From the NCBI GenBank assembly GCA_007134805.1, contig SLKB01000396.1:1-13414 (forward strand): 13,414 nucleotides of DNA, read 5' to 3'. This document shows positions 1-9,740 of the stretch, piece by piece. Under the pieces are notes generated by a model. It saw nothing but the letters and a program-made list of their open reading frames with translations, was not told the origin of the DNA and did not search any database. Both the position numbers and the translations under genes were made by a program. Origin of the DNA: Paracoccaceae bacterium (GTDB lineage Bacteria; Pseudomonadota; Alphaproteobacteria; Rhodobacterales; Rhodobacteraceae). Each line of letters starts with the position of its first letter. Position 1 is the stretch's first letter.

Positions 1-47
1 CCCTCCTAAGGGGCAGGTTGCAGGTTCGAATCCTGCCGGGGTCACCA
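1..47 (+). tRNA. tRNA-Arg (anticodon CCT), 3' part
   Basis: The window opens inside the anticodon arm. The anticodon loop is 3-9 (CTCCTAA) with anticodon CCT at 5-7, closed by c1-c2 pairing with g10-g11. The T arm is GCAGG (20-24), loop TTCGAAT (25-31), CCTGC (32-36). The 3' acceptor strand CGGGGTC is at 37-43, followed by discriminator A44 and an encoded CCA at 45-47. Anticodon CCU decodes AGG and assigns the tRNA to arginine. The 5' half (acceptor 5' strand, D arm) lies outside the window. The assignment rests on the anticodon and the canonical spacing of every element present. Confidence 0.93.
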
Positions 48-64
48 AGCCGCGCTGCGCGGCT
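48..64. terminator. Hairpin between tRNA-Arg and the convergent hydrolase gene
   Basis: AGCCGCG (48-54), loop CTG, CGCGGCT (58-64) form a perfect 7-bp GC-rich stem directly after the tRNA CCA end. The stem also abuts the TGA stop of the minus-strand hydrolase gene. Its position suits a bidirectional 3'-end signal, but neither strand has a T tract after the stem, so an intrinsic terminator is not proven. It may act as a processing or 3'-stabilising stem instead. Confidence 0.35.
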
Positions 65-729
65 CAGGGCATCAGCTTGTCGCGCAGGAAGGACAGGGCC
101 AGCGACAAGCCATCCGGCGCGATCCCGTGCCCGATCCCTTTCGAGACATGGGCGAAGGTGTCGAACCCGGCCGCGACCAGCGCGTCCCCGGCCTGTTGCA
201 GGCTCTGGGGTGGGACGACCTCGTCCTGATCGCCATGAATGAGCAGGATCGGGGGCTTGACCACGGCCTCTGCGCCCAGGCGTTCGGGGGCAAGCAGCCG
301 GCCCGAGAACCCCACGACCCCGGCCACCGGCTCGGAGCGCCGGGGCGCGACATGCAGGCTCAGCATCGTGCCCTGGCTGAAGCCCACCAGCGCCAGTTGC
401 GACGGGCTCAGCCCTTCACGCGCGAGAAGATCATCGAGGAAGGCGTTGAAATCGGCGCTTGCCGCCAGCAGGCCGGCGGTCGCCTGCTCCTCGCTCGACC
501 CGTCGAGCCAGGGGATCGAGAACCACTGATAGCCGAACGGGTTGTTCGTGCAGCGCTCGGGCGCGTCAGGCGCGAAGAAGACCGTATCGGGCAGATGCGG
601 GCCCAGCGGATCGGCGAGCCCCAGAAGATCCGAACCATCCGCCCCATAGCCATGAACGAAGACCACTGCCGAGCGCGGCGCCTTGCCCGAGGCCGGGCCG
701 CGTCGCTCCGAGTTCAATGCACGTGTCAT
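64..729 (-). CDS. Alpha/beta-hydrolase, carboxylesterase/phospholipase family
   Basis: The 221-residue protein matches the small serine esterase family that includes YpfH and acyl-protein thioesterase-like enzymes, which hydrolyse carboxylic or thio-esters, usually in the cytoplasm. Seen directly: the oxyanion-side FVHGYGADG segment near residues 24-32, the nucleophile elbow GFSQG with Ser118, an acidic residue in GDQDEVV (Asp169), and the catalytic His201 in GIGHG. Length is normal for the family and no signal peptide is evident. A longer reading begins 14 codons upstream, but ATG at 729 is preceded by GGAAGG at good spacing. This ATG also overlaps the stop of the upstream glycosylase gene as ATGA, so the two are probably translationally coupled in one operon. 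The natural substrate cannot be told from sequence. Confidence 0.88.
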   Translation of the reverse strand: MTRALNSERRGPASGKAPRSAVVFVHGYGADGSDLLGLADPLGPHLPDTVFFAPDAPERCTNNPFGYQWFSIPWLDGSSEEQATAGLLAASADFNAFLDDLLAREGLSPSQLALVGFSQGTMLSLHVAPRRSEPVAGVVGFSGRLLAPERLGAEAVVKPPILLIHGDQDEVVPPQSLQQAGDALVAAGFDTFAHVSKGIGHGIAPDGLSLALSFLRDKLMP

Positions 730-1379
730 GCAATTCCTTCCCTGTCTGTCTCGACCCGGTAATAGGCCCACAAGAGCCCCGCTGCAACGCTGCGCCAGGG
801 CGACCAGGCCTCGGCCATGCGGCGCAGCGCCGCCTCGCGCGGGCGGGCCTCGAGCGCGAAAAGCCGCCGTGCCGATTCCTGCAAGGCAAGATCCGCGGGC
901 GCAAACACATCCGCGCGCCCGAGGCTGAACATCGCATAGATCTCGGCCGTCCAGCGCCCGATGCCCGGCACCTCGGTCAGGGTGCGCACGACCTCGGCAT
1001 CGGGCGCGCGGCGCAACGCGTCGAAATCAATCCCCGCTGCGGCGAGCGCACGCGCATAGCGCATCTTCTGCACCGACAGGCCCGGCGCGCGCAGGCCCGC
1101 GTCGTCGGCTGAAAGGACCGCCTCGGGGGTGGTGAGCCCGGCCGCCTCCATCCGGCCCCAGATCGCGCGGGCGGCATGGGTGCTGACCTGCTGGCTGACG
1201 ATCGCGGCGAGCAGATGGGCAAACCCGTCCGGCCGCCGGCGCAGCGGGGGCGGGCCCGTCAGATCCAGCGCATGGGCGAAGCGCGGCTCTGCCTGCGCGA
1301 GCCACTCCGCGCCCTCGGCCATGCACGCCTCCGACGTCAGGATCCGGCCCACGCTCATCGCGCCATCCCGGTATTGCAC
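726..1379 (-). CDS. DNA-3-methyladenine glycosylase II-like (HhH-GPD, AlkA family)
   Basis: This is a compact base-excision repair glycosylase that removes alkylated purines from DNA. Numbering from the chosen GTG, the helix-hairpin-helix motif VPGIGRWTAE lies at about 137-146 and the catalytic aspartate of FAPADLAL is Asp163. An SQQVS segment, characteristic of the family, occurs near 62-66. The E. coli AlkA N-terminal domain is absent, as in many short bacterial homologues. The start is uncertain. GTG at 1379 has AAGAGGTG eight bases upstream and is preferred; ATG at 1358 has a weaker site, and a GTG at 1403 is also in frame. The stop overlaps the hydrolase start (ATGA). The pairing of glycosylase and esterase has no obvious biochemical logic, and the enzyme could equally prefer 3-methyladenine or a broader lesion set. 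Confidence 0.88.
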   Translation of the reverse strand: MQYRDGAMSVGRILTSEACMAEGAEWLAQAEPRFAHALDLTGPPPLRRRPDGFAHLLAAIVSQQVSTHAARAIWGRMEAAGLTTPEAVLSADDAGLRAPGLSVQKMRYARALAAAGIDFDALRRAPDAEVVRTLTEVPGIGRWTAEIYAMFSLGRADVFAPADLALQESARRLFALEARPREAALRRMAEAWSPWRSVAAGLLWAYYRVETDREGIA

Positions 1380-1429
1380 ATGCGAAACACCTCTTTCCTT
1401 CACGCTGCCCGCGCGCTAACCCTGCGCGC

Positions 1430-2647
1430 ATGAGTGATGCTGTTGCAACCCCCGATAATCGCCGCGCGATGCGCAATGTCTGGGTGCTGGTCGCCGCGCA
1501 GGCCGTGGCGGGCGCGCAATTGCCGGTCATCTTCATCATTGGCGGGCTGGCCGGGCAGATGCTCGCGCCGAACCCGTGCTGGGCGACGCTGCCGATCTCG
1601 CTCATCGTGCTGGGCTCGATGCTGACCGCGACGCCGCTGTCGGCCTTCATGCAACGGCATGGTCGGCGCGCGGGCTTCTGGGTGGCCTGCGGGCTTGGTG
1701 CGGTTGGCGCGGCGATCGGGGCCTATGCGCTGATGCTCGACTCGTTCGCGCTGTTTCTGGCAGGCTCGCTGCTGACGGGCGTCTACATGTCGGCCAATGG
1801 CTTCTACCGCTTCGCCGCGACCGACACGGCAAGCCCCGAGTTCCGGCCCAAGGCGATCTCCTATGTGATGGCGGGCGGGCTTCTCTCGGCCGTGTTCGGC
1901 CCGCAACTCGTCTCGCTCACGGTCGACGCGATGCCCGTGCCCTTTCTGGCGACCTATCTGGGCGTGATCTTGCTCAACCTTGCCGGCATGGCGCTTCTGA
2001 GCCTTCTGGACATCCCCCGCCCGCCCGTGCCCGATGCAAGCGCAGCCCCTGCCCGGCCGCGCCGCGAATTGCTCAAGACCCCGGTGATCGCCGTCGCGAT
2101 CATCTGCGGCACCGTGTCCTACGCGCTGATGAACCTGGTGATGACCTCGACCCCGCTTGCCGTCGTGGGATGCGGCTTTGCCACGTCGGATGCGGCGAAT
2201 ATCGTCTCGGTCCATGTGCTGGCGATGTATGCGCCTTCCTTCGTCACGGGGCATCTCATCAACCGGTTCGGCGCGCGGGCGATTGTCGGCACAGGGCTCG
2301 TGATCCTCGCGGCGGCGGGAGCGGTCGCGATGTCGGGCGTGCAACTGGAGCAATTCTACATCGCGCTCTTCCTGCTCGGGATCGGGTGGAATTTCGGCTT
2401 CATCGGCGCCACCACGATGCTCTCGGCCGCGCATGCGCCCGAGGAACGCGGCCGTGTGCAGGGTCTCAACGACATGATCGTCTTCGGGGGGGTCTTCGTC
2501 GCCTCGCTCAGCTCGGGCACGCTGATGAATTGCGCAGGCGGCACCGCCGAAACCGGCTGGCTTCTGGTCAACATGGCGATGTTGCCCTTTCTCGTGCTTG
2601 CCGGCGCGGCGCTGATCTGGCTCGCCCTGCGCCCGAACCCGGCCTGA
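1430..2647 (+). CDS. MFS transporter
   Basis: A 405-residue very hydrophobic protein with about 12 predicted membrane segments, in two blocks of six around a cytoplasmic loop rich in Pro, Ala and Arg (about 196-215). A short motif-A-like loop, MQRHGRRAGF, sits at 74-83 between the second and third helices, as expected for the Major Facilitator Superfamily. It would sit in the inner membrane and move a small solute by proton coupling. Nothing in the sequence identifies the substrate or direction. It is divergent from the glycosylase gene. The ATG at 1430 has no recognisable Shine-Dalgarno sequence (the preceding bases are CCCTGCGCGC). An alternative ATG at 1469 has none either. Leaderless translation or a weak site is possible. 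The neighbouring acyl-CoA synthetase starts 87 bases downstream and may be co-transcribed, hinting at an organic acid, but this is inference. Confidence 0.88.
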   Translation: MSDAVATPDNRRAMRNVWVLVAAQAVAGAQLPVIFIIGGLAGQMLAPNPCWATLPISLIVLGSMLTATPLSAFMQRHGRRAGFWVACGLGAVGAAIGAYALMLDSFALFLAGSLLTGVYMSANGFYRFAATDTASPEFRPKAISYVMAGGLLSAVFGPQLVSLTVDAMPVPFLATYLGVILLNLAGMALLSLLDIPRPPVPDASAAPARPRRELLKTPVIAVAIICGTVSYALMNLVMTSTPLAVVGCGFATSDAANIVSVHVLAMYAPSFVTGHLINRFGARAIVGTGLVILAAAGAVAMSGVQLEQFYIALFLLGIGWNFGFIGATTMLSAAHAPEERGRVQGLNDMIVFGGVFVASLSSGTLMNCAGGTAETGWLLVNMAMLPFLVLAGAALIWLALRPNPA

Positions 2648-2734
2648 GCCACCCCAACACTCCACCGCGCGGCCAGCGCTTGCATGGCCTGCGCTGTCAT
2701 GCTCTGCTTGCCTCTCGTGAGGGAGGACAAGATC

Positions 2735-4618
2735 ATGCATGTATTCAGAACCGCAGCCGATCTGCGCGCGGTCGAGGCGGAGGGCACGTGGGACAGCCGC
2801 GAGTTGCCGCGGACCATCTACGACGCCCTGAACCGGACCGCCGCGCGCCACGGCGCGCGCCCAGCGGTCAGCTTCCAGATGTTCGCGCAGCCCGGCGCCA
2901 AGGCGCAGACGCTCAACTGGTCTGAGTTTCTCGCCCGCGTCACGCAGGCCGCGAACCTCTTCCGCAGCCTCGGCGTCGATGAGGACACGAGCCTCGCCTA
3001 TATCCTGCCCACGCTCAACGAGACCGCCGTGACGCTTCTGGGCGCGATGACGGCCGGGCGCGCCTGCCCGATCAACCCGCTGCTGGAGCCTGAGCGGATC
3101 GCAGCCCTGCTGCGCGAGACGGGCGCGCGGGTGGTGGTCACGCTGCGCAGCTTCCCCAAGACCGATGTCGCGCAGAAAGTCGCGCAGGCCGTGGCAGAGG
3201 CGCCCGATGTCCACACAGTGATCGAGCTGGACATGCTGCCCCATCTGAGCCCGCCGAAAAGCTGGATCGTGCCCTTCCTGCGCCCGAAGCTCGATATCCG
3301 GCACAAGGCGCGCGTCATCGACTTCCACCGCGAGATCGCCCGGCAGCGCGCAGACGCGCTCGACTTCGCGCCTTCGGACAGCGACCGGATCGCCGCGCTC
3401 TTCCACACGGGCGGCACCACGGGCATGCCCAAGCTCGCCCGGCACCGCTTCTCCGGGATGATCTACAATGGCTGGCTCGGGGCCGAGTTGCTGTTCAACG
3501 AAAAGGACGTGCTGCTTTGTCCGCTGCCGCTCTTTCACGTCTTCGCGGCCTATCCGATCCTGATGTCCTGCCTGGTCTCGGGCGCGCATATGGTCATGCC
3601 GACGCCGCAGGGCTATCGCGGCGAGGGGGTGTTCGACAATTTCTGGAAGCTGATCGAGCGCTGGGGCGTGACCTTCATGATCACTGTGCCCACCGCACTT
3701 TCGGCGCTCATGCAACGCAAGGTCGATGCCGATATCACGACGCTGCGCACCGGCATCTCGGGCTCGGCCGCGCTGCCGCGCGAGCTGTTTCGCCGGTTCG
3801 AGGCAGCCACCGGCGTCCAGATCGCCGAGGGCTACGGGCTCACCGAGGCGACCTGCCTCGTCTCGTGCAATCCGGTCGAGGGCGAGAAGAAAGTGGGCTC
3901 GGTCGGCCTGCCGCTGCCCTATACCGAGGTGAAGATCCTGCGCGTGCGCAATGGCGATTTCGAGGAATGCGGGACCGATGAGGTCGGCGAGATCTGCGTC
4001 GCCAATCCCGGTGTGACTGCAAGAACCTATACCGACGAGGCCAAGAATCGCGATCTGCTGGCGCGCGGGCGCTTCCTGCGCACAGGTGATCTGGGGCGCA
4101 TCGATGCAGATGGCTATCTCTGGATCACGGGGCGGCAGAAGGACCTGATCATCCGCGCGGGCCACAATATCGACCCCGCCGAGATCGAAGAGGCCCTGCT
4201 TTCCCACCCGGCCGTCAGCTTCGTGGGCGCGATCGGCCAGCCTGACCCGGTCGCCGGTGAATTGCCCTGCGCCTATGTGGAACTCGTGGGTGCTGCAAAG
4301 GTCGACGAGGCCGACCTGATGGCGCATGCGCGCGAGACCATCAGCGAACGCGCGGCCGTGCCCAAACATCTCGAGATCCTGCCAGAGCTGCCAAAGACCG
4401 CCGTGGGCAAGGTCTTCAAGCCCGATCTGCGCCGCCGTGCGATCACGCGCGTGCTCAACGAGGCCTTTTCCGAGGCCGGTCTGCAGGCCGAAGTGCATGA
4501 TGTCATCGAAGAGCGCAAGCGCGGCCTCGTCGCGCAGATCAAACCCGCAGACTCGGTCGATGACGCGCAGCTTGCCGAGGTGATGGAGCGTTTCACCGTC
4601 CCCTGGTCACGCATCTGA
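2735..4618 (+). CDS. AMP-forming acyl-CoA synthetase (ANL superfamily)
   Basis: This 627-residue enzyme activates a carboxylic acid with ATP to an acyl-adenylate, then transfers it to CoA. Motifs in order: P-loop HTGGTTGMPK (224-233), adenine-binding GYGLTE (366-371), RTGDLGRID (449-457) with the ribose-binding Asp, the hinge and A8 loop GRQKDLIIRAGHNIDP (466-481), and catalytic Lys559 in TAVGK. The N-terminal subdomain is longer than in minimal acetyl-CoA synthetases. About 65 residues follow the catalytic lysine, with no transmembrane segment seen. The start at 2735 is chosen because GGGAGG lies 8 bases upstream; a longer frame from 2684 lacks this. No convincing terminator lies between it and the MFS gene. 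The chain length or aromatic nature of the acid is unknown; fatty and alicyclic acids are both possible. Confidence 0.9.
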   Translation: MHVFRTAADLRAVEAEGTWDSRELPRTIYDALNRTAARHGARPAVSFQMFAQPGAKAQTLNWSEFLARVTQAANLFRSLGVDEDTSLAYILPTLNETAVTLLGAMTAGRACPINPLLEPERIAALLRETGARVVVTLRSFPKTDVAQKVAQAVAEAPDVHTVIELDMLPHLSPPKSWIVPFLRPKLDIRHKARVIDFHREIARQRADALDFAPSDSDRIAALFHTGGTTGMPKLARHRFSGMIYNGWLGAELLFNEKDVLLCPLPLFHVFAAYPILMSCLVSGAHMVMPTPQGYRGEGVFDNFWKLIERWGVTFMITVPTALSALMQRKVDADITTLRTGISGSAALPRELFRRFEAATGVQIAEGYGLTEATCLVSCNPVEGEKKVGSVGLPLPYTEVKILRVRNGDFEECGTDEVGEICVANPGVTARTYTDEAKNRDLLARGRFLRTGDLGRIDADGYLWITGRQKDLIIRAGHNIDPAEIEEALLSHPAVSFVGAIGQPDPVAGELPCAYVELVGAAKVDEADLMAHARETISERAAVPKHLEILPELPKTAVGKVFKPDLRRRAITRVLNEAFSEAGLQAEVHDVIEERKRGLVAQIKPADSVDDAQLAEVMERFTVPWSRI

Positions 4619-4626
4619 GCAGGCGC

Positions 4627-5879
4627 TCACGCGCGGATCGTGCCATCGCCCGTGACCAGATACTTGAAGCTTGTCAACTGCTCGGCTCCGATCGGCCCGC
4701 GCGCGTGCAGCTTGCCCGTGGCGATGCCGATCTCGGCGCCCAGGCCGAACTCGCCGCCATCGGCGAACTGGGTCGAGGCGTTGCGCATCAGGATCGCACT
4801 ATCGAGCCCGGCAAAGAAACGCGCGGCGACGGCGTCATCCTCGGTGATCACGGCCTCGGTGTGCTGCGAGCCATGGGCGCGGATATGCGCCATCGCGCCC
4901 TCGACATCCTCGACCACCTGCACGGCCATGATCCGGTCGAGGAACTCGCGCCCGAAATCCTCGGGCGCGGCCGGGCGCACCCCGGGCAGATGCTTCAGCC
5001 CCGCCCCCACGCGCAGCTCGACCCCCGCATCGACCAGATCCGCCACGATCTGCGCGCCCAGGCCCTCGGCAATGTCGCGGTGCAGGAGCAGGCATTCCGC
5101 CGCCCCGCAAATGCCTGTCCGCCGCGTCTTGGCGTTCAGCACCACGCGCCGCGCCTTCTCGGCATCGGCGCTTGCGTCGACATAGACATGGCAGATCCCT
5201 TCCAGATGCGCGAAGACCGGCACGCGCGCCTCGCGCTGCACGAGGCCCACGAGCCCCTTGCCCCCGCGCGGCACGATCACGTCGATATGGTCGACCATTC
5301 GCAGCATCTCGCCCACGGCGGCGCGGTCCTGCGTGGGCACAAGCTGGATCGCATCTTCCGGCAGCCCACCTGCGCGCAGCCCGGCGACCAGTGCAGCATG
5401 GATCGCGCGCGCCGAATGCGCGCTCTCCGATCCGCCGCGCAGGATCACGGCATTACCCGCCTTCAGGCACAGCGCGCCCGCATCCGCCGTGACATTGGGG
5501 CGCGATTCGTAGATCACCCCGATCACGCCCAGCGGCGTGCGCACCCGCTGGATATGCAGCCCGTTCGGCCGGTCCCATTCGGTGATCACCGCGCCCACCG
5601 GATCGGGCTGGTCGGCGATGGTGCGCAGTGCCGTCACGATCCCGCCCGCACGCGCCGCGTCCAGCATCAGCCGGTCGAGCATCGCCTGGCCGAGCCCCTT
5701 GTCCTCGGCCGCTGCCATGTCGCGCGCATTGGCCGCGAGGATTTCCGTGCGCGCCGCATCGAGCGCATCAGCGGCCGCATGCAGCGCGCGGGTCTTCGCC
5801 TCGGCGCTGGCAGTCGCCAGAACCTGGGCTGCGGCGCGGGCACGCGCGCCCATCTGCGCCATCTCGGGGCTGATCTCTG

Positions 5880-5883
<4 letters not shown>
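4627..5883 (-). CDS. proA: Gamma-glutamyl phosphate reductase
   Basis: The second enzyme of proline biosynthesis. It reduces gamma-glutamyl phosphate with NADPH to glutamate-5-semialdehyde, which cyclises to pyrroline-5-carboxylate. The protein is 418 residues, essentially the E. coli length. Family landmarks are visible: [11 protein letters not shown] (122-132), [14 protein letters not shown] (140-153), IVPRGGKGL (203-211), and the catalytic cysteine in RTGICGAAE (Cys259). [19 protein letters not shown] (396-414) is the typical C-terminus. An upstream extension of the open frame runs through proB in another reading frame and is not coding. ATG 5883-5881 overlaps the proB TGA as ATGA, supporting the start and coupling. 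The gene ends tail to tail with the acyl-CoA synthetase, leaving only 8 bases between stops. Confidence 0.97.
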
Positions 5884-8037
<2,154 letters not shown>

Positions 8038-8074
8038 AAGCCCCTAACGCGAAACCGGGAGGCACGCAACGTGC

Positions 8075-9610
8075 TCAGCGCCCCTTCAGCAGCCCGCCCA
8101 GCACCCCGCGCACCAGCGCCTGCCCGGTCCGGCTCCCCATTTGCCGGGCCATCGACTTGGCAAAGGCATCCACCGCCGAGTCGCCACGCCGCGCAGGCGC
8201 GGCGCGCGTTCCCTGCCGCGCAGGCGCGGCGCGCGTCGTCTGTCGCGCGGGCGGCTCGTAGCGGCGCGCGGCCGTGAACTCGCGCTCGGCCTGCGCCTGT
8301 GCGGCCTCGCGCGCGGCAGCCTCGGCGCGGCGCGCGAGCATCTCATGGGCGCTGTCGCTGTCGATCAGCCGCTCATATTTCCCCGCCACCGGCGAGCGCA
8401 GCATCAGCATCTGCCGCGCCCCGTCCTCGATCGGCCCCATCGACGAGGCGGGCGGCCGGATCAGCGTGCGCTCAGCCATGCCGGGATTGCCGCGCGCCTC
8501 CAGAAACGAGGTCACGGCCTCGCCCACGCCCACATCGCGGATCGCTTCGCCAATATCGAAACGCGGGTTGGGCCGGTAGGTCTGCGCGGCGCGGCGCAGG
8601 GCCTGCTGGTCGCGCGCCGTGAAGGCGCGCAGCGCGTGCTGCACCCGGTTGCCCAACTGGCCGAGCACCGAGTCGGGCACATCATCGGGGTTCTGGGTGA
8701 TGAAATAGACGCCCACCCCCTTCGAGCGGATCAGCCGCGCCACCCGCTCGACCTTCTCGATCAGCGCGCGCGGCGCGCCGTTGAACAGCAGATGCGCCTC
8801 ATCGAAGAAGAACACGAGCACGGGCTTGTCGGGATTGCCAAGCTCGGGCAATTCCTCGAAAAGCTGCGACAGAAGCCACAGCAGGAAGGTCGCGTAAAGC
8901 CGCGGGCTGCGCATCAGCCGCTCGGCATGCAGGATCGAGACATAGCCCCGCCCGTCCGGCGCCCTGCGCATGAAATCGCCAAGCTCGAGCGCGGGTTCCG
9001 AGAAGAACTGCACCGCCCCCTGGTTTTCCAGCACCAGAAGCTTGCGCTGGATCGCCCCGATGCTTTGCGTGGTCACATTGCCATAGCGCAGCGAGATGTC
9101 GCGCTGGTTCTCGCCCAGAAAGTTCAGAATCGCGCGCAGATCCTTCAGATCGAGGATCGGCAGCCCCTCATCATCCGAGATGCGGAAGGCCACGTTGATC
9201 ACGCCCTCCTGCGCCTCGGTGAGATCGAGCATGCGCGCAAGCAGAAGCGGACCGACCTCGGCGATGGTCGCGCGCACCGGATGACCATGCTCGCCGAAGA
9301 AATCCCAGAAGATGACCGGGCTCTCGCGAAAGCCATAGCCCTGCATGCCGATCGCCTCGGCGCGCCGCATCAGGCCGTCGCGCGGCGGGCCGGGCAGCGC
9401 CATGCCCGCCACATCGCCCTTGATGTCGGTCAGGAACACGGGCACGCCGGCATCCGAGAACCCTTCGGCAAGGATCTGCATGGTGATCGTCTTGCCCGTT
9501 CCGGTGGCCCCGGCGATCAGCCCGTGCCGGTTGCCAAGGCGCAGGGCCAGGCTCTGCGCCTCGCGCTGGTCCGGCCCGCCGCCCCCTATAAAAACCGCGT
9601 CATCCTCCAT
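8075..9610 (-). CDS. HerA-like ATPase, DUF853/YjgR family
   Basis: A 511-residue P-loop ATPase of the HerA/FtsK clade, annotated in E. coli as YjgR; its physiological job is not established. Visible: an N-terminal segment ending in Walker A GATGTGKT (34-41), TDIKGD (61-66), Walker B VLVFFFDEAH (264-273), and the sensor-like TQNPDDVP (305-312). The conserved family pattern of FFSEPALEL and LRAFTARDQQALR surrounds these. No transmembrane segment or nuclease domain is seen. The C-terminus (about 421-511) is a helical Ala/Arg/Glu stretch followed by a Pro-Ala-Arg tandem repeat (about 459-475) and a short GTGQ-like end typical of the family. ATG at 9610 is chosen because GGGGGACAGGTG precedes it directly; the longer frame upstream has no family sequence. 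It lies 66 bases before obgE on the same strand. Confidence 0.9.
   Translation of the reverse strand: MEDDAVFIGGGGPDQREAQSLALRLGNRHGLIAGATGTGKTITMQILAEGFSDAGVPVFLTDIKGDVAGMALPGPPRDGLMRRAEAIGMQGYGFRESPVIFWDFFGEHGHPVRATIAEVGPLLLARMLDLTEAQEGVINVAFRISDDEGLPILDLKDLRAILNFLGENQRDISLRYGNVTTQSIGAIQRKLLVLENQGAVQFFSEPALELGDFMRRAPDGRGYVSILHAERLMRSPRLYATFLLWLLSQLFEELPELGNPDKPVLVFFFDEAHLLFNGAPRALIEKVERVARLIRSKGVGVYFITQNPDDVPDSVLGQLGNRVQHALRAFTARDQQALRRAAQTYRPNPRFDIGEAIRDVGVGEAVTSFLEARGNPGMAERTLIRPPASSMGPIEDGARQMLMLRSPVAGKYERLIDSDSAHEMLARRAEAAAREAAQAQAEREFTAARRYEPPARQTTRAAPARQGTRAAPARRGDSAVDAFAKSMARQMGSRTGQALVRGVLGGLLKGR
8188..8236. repeat. 27-base tandem repeat in the C-terminus of the DUF853 gene
   Basis: A 22-base identical unit (starts GCCGCGCAGG, ends GGCGCGCGT) occurs at 8188-8209 and again at 8215-8236, a period of 27 bases. 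A third, decayed unit follows near 8242. In the protein this gives two copies of a nine-residue unit resembling TRAAPARQG. It is in frame and probably expands or contracts by slippage. Confidence 0.75.
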
Positions 9611-9686
9611 CACCTGTCCCCCGATCCTCAAGCCGGCATCCCGGCGGATATCGTTAAGCAGCACGCACGCTGATGGAAAGCAAATC

Positions 9687-9740
9687 TTAACCAGCTTCTG
9701 GCATCTTCTTCCCGTGCCCGGCACCCTCCTGATCGGGCAT
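9687..9740 (-). CDS. Possible 17-codon leader peptide ORF upstream of DUF853 ATPase
   Basis: ATG at 9740 opens a reading frame for MPDQEGAGHGKKMPEAG, ending in TAA at 9689-9687. AGGGAGG (complement of 9745-9751) lies 4 bases before the ATG, one of the strongest Shine-Dalgarno matches in the window though slightly close. It ends 77 bases before the ATPase start and is in a different frame. A weak promoter-like pair, TTGTTC and TGGATA spaced by 17, lies at 9815-9787 on the minus strand and would place an 8-bp stem at the mRNA 5' end. The peptide has no membrane segment or run of one amino acid. The same bases can be read as anti-SD motifs of a + strand sRNA, so only one reading may be real. Confidence 0.25.
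   Translation of the reverse strand: MPDQEGAGHGKKMPEAG

Noticed and set aside
2648..2734. TTGCAT promoter-like hexamer before the acyl-CoA synthetase
   Set aside because: No acceptable -10 element at 16-18 bases; co-transcription with the MFS gene is equally likely.
1400..4498. A 1032-codon open frame on the minus strand across the MFS and acyl-CoA synthetase genes
   Set aside because: It is the antisense shadow of two well-supported genes. Its translation is Arg/His/Asp/Gly-rich low-complexity sequence without a domain, a usual effect of GC-rich codon use.
8141..9673. A 510-codon + strand open frame opposite the DUF853 gene
   Set aside because: No family motif and shadow-like composition; the minus strand carries Walker A and B motifs in the right order.
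9653..9691. GTTAAG-N27-CTTAAC inverted repeat and TTAACC-like CtrA half-sites
   Set aside because: Six-base arms with a long spacer and half-sites not at CtrA spacing; too weak to claim.
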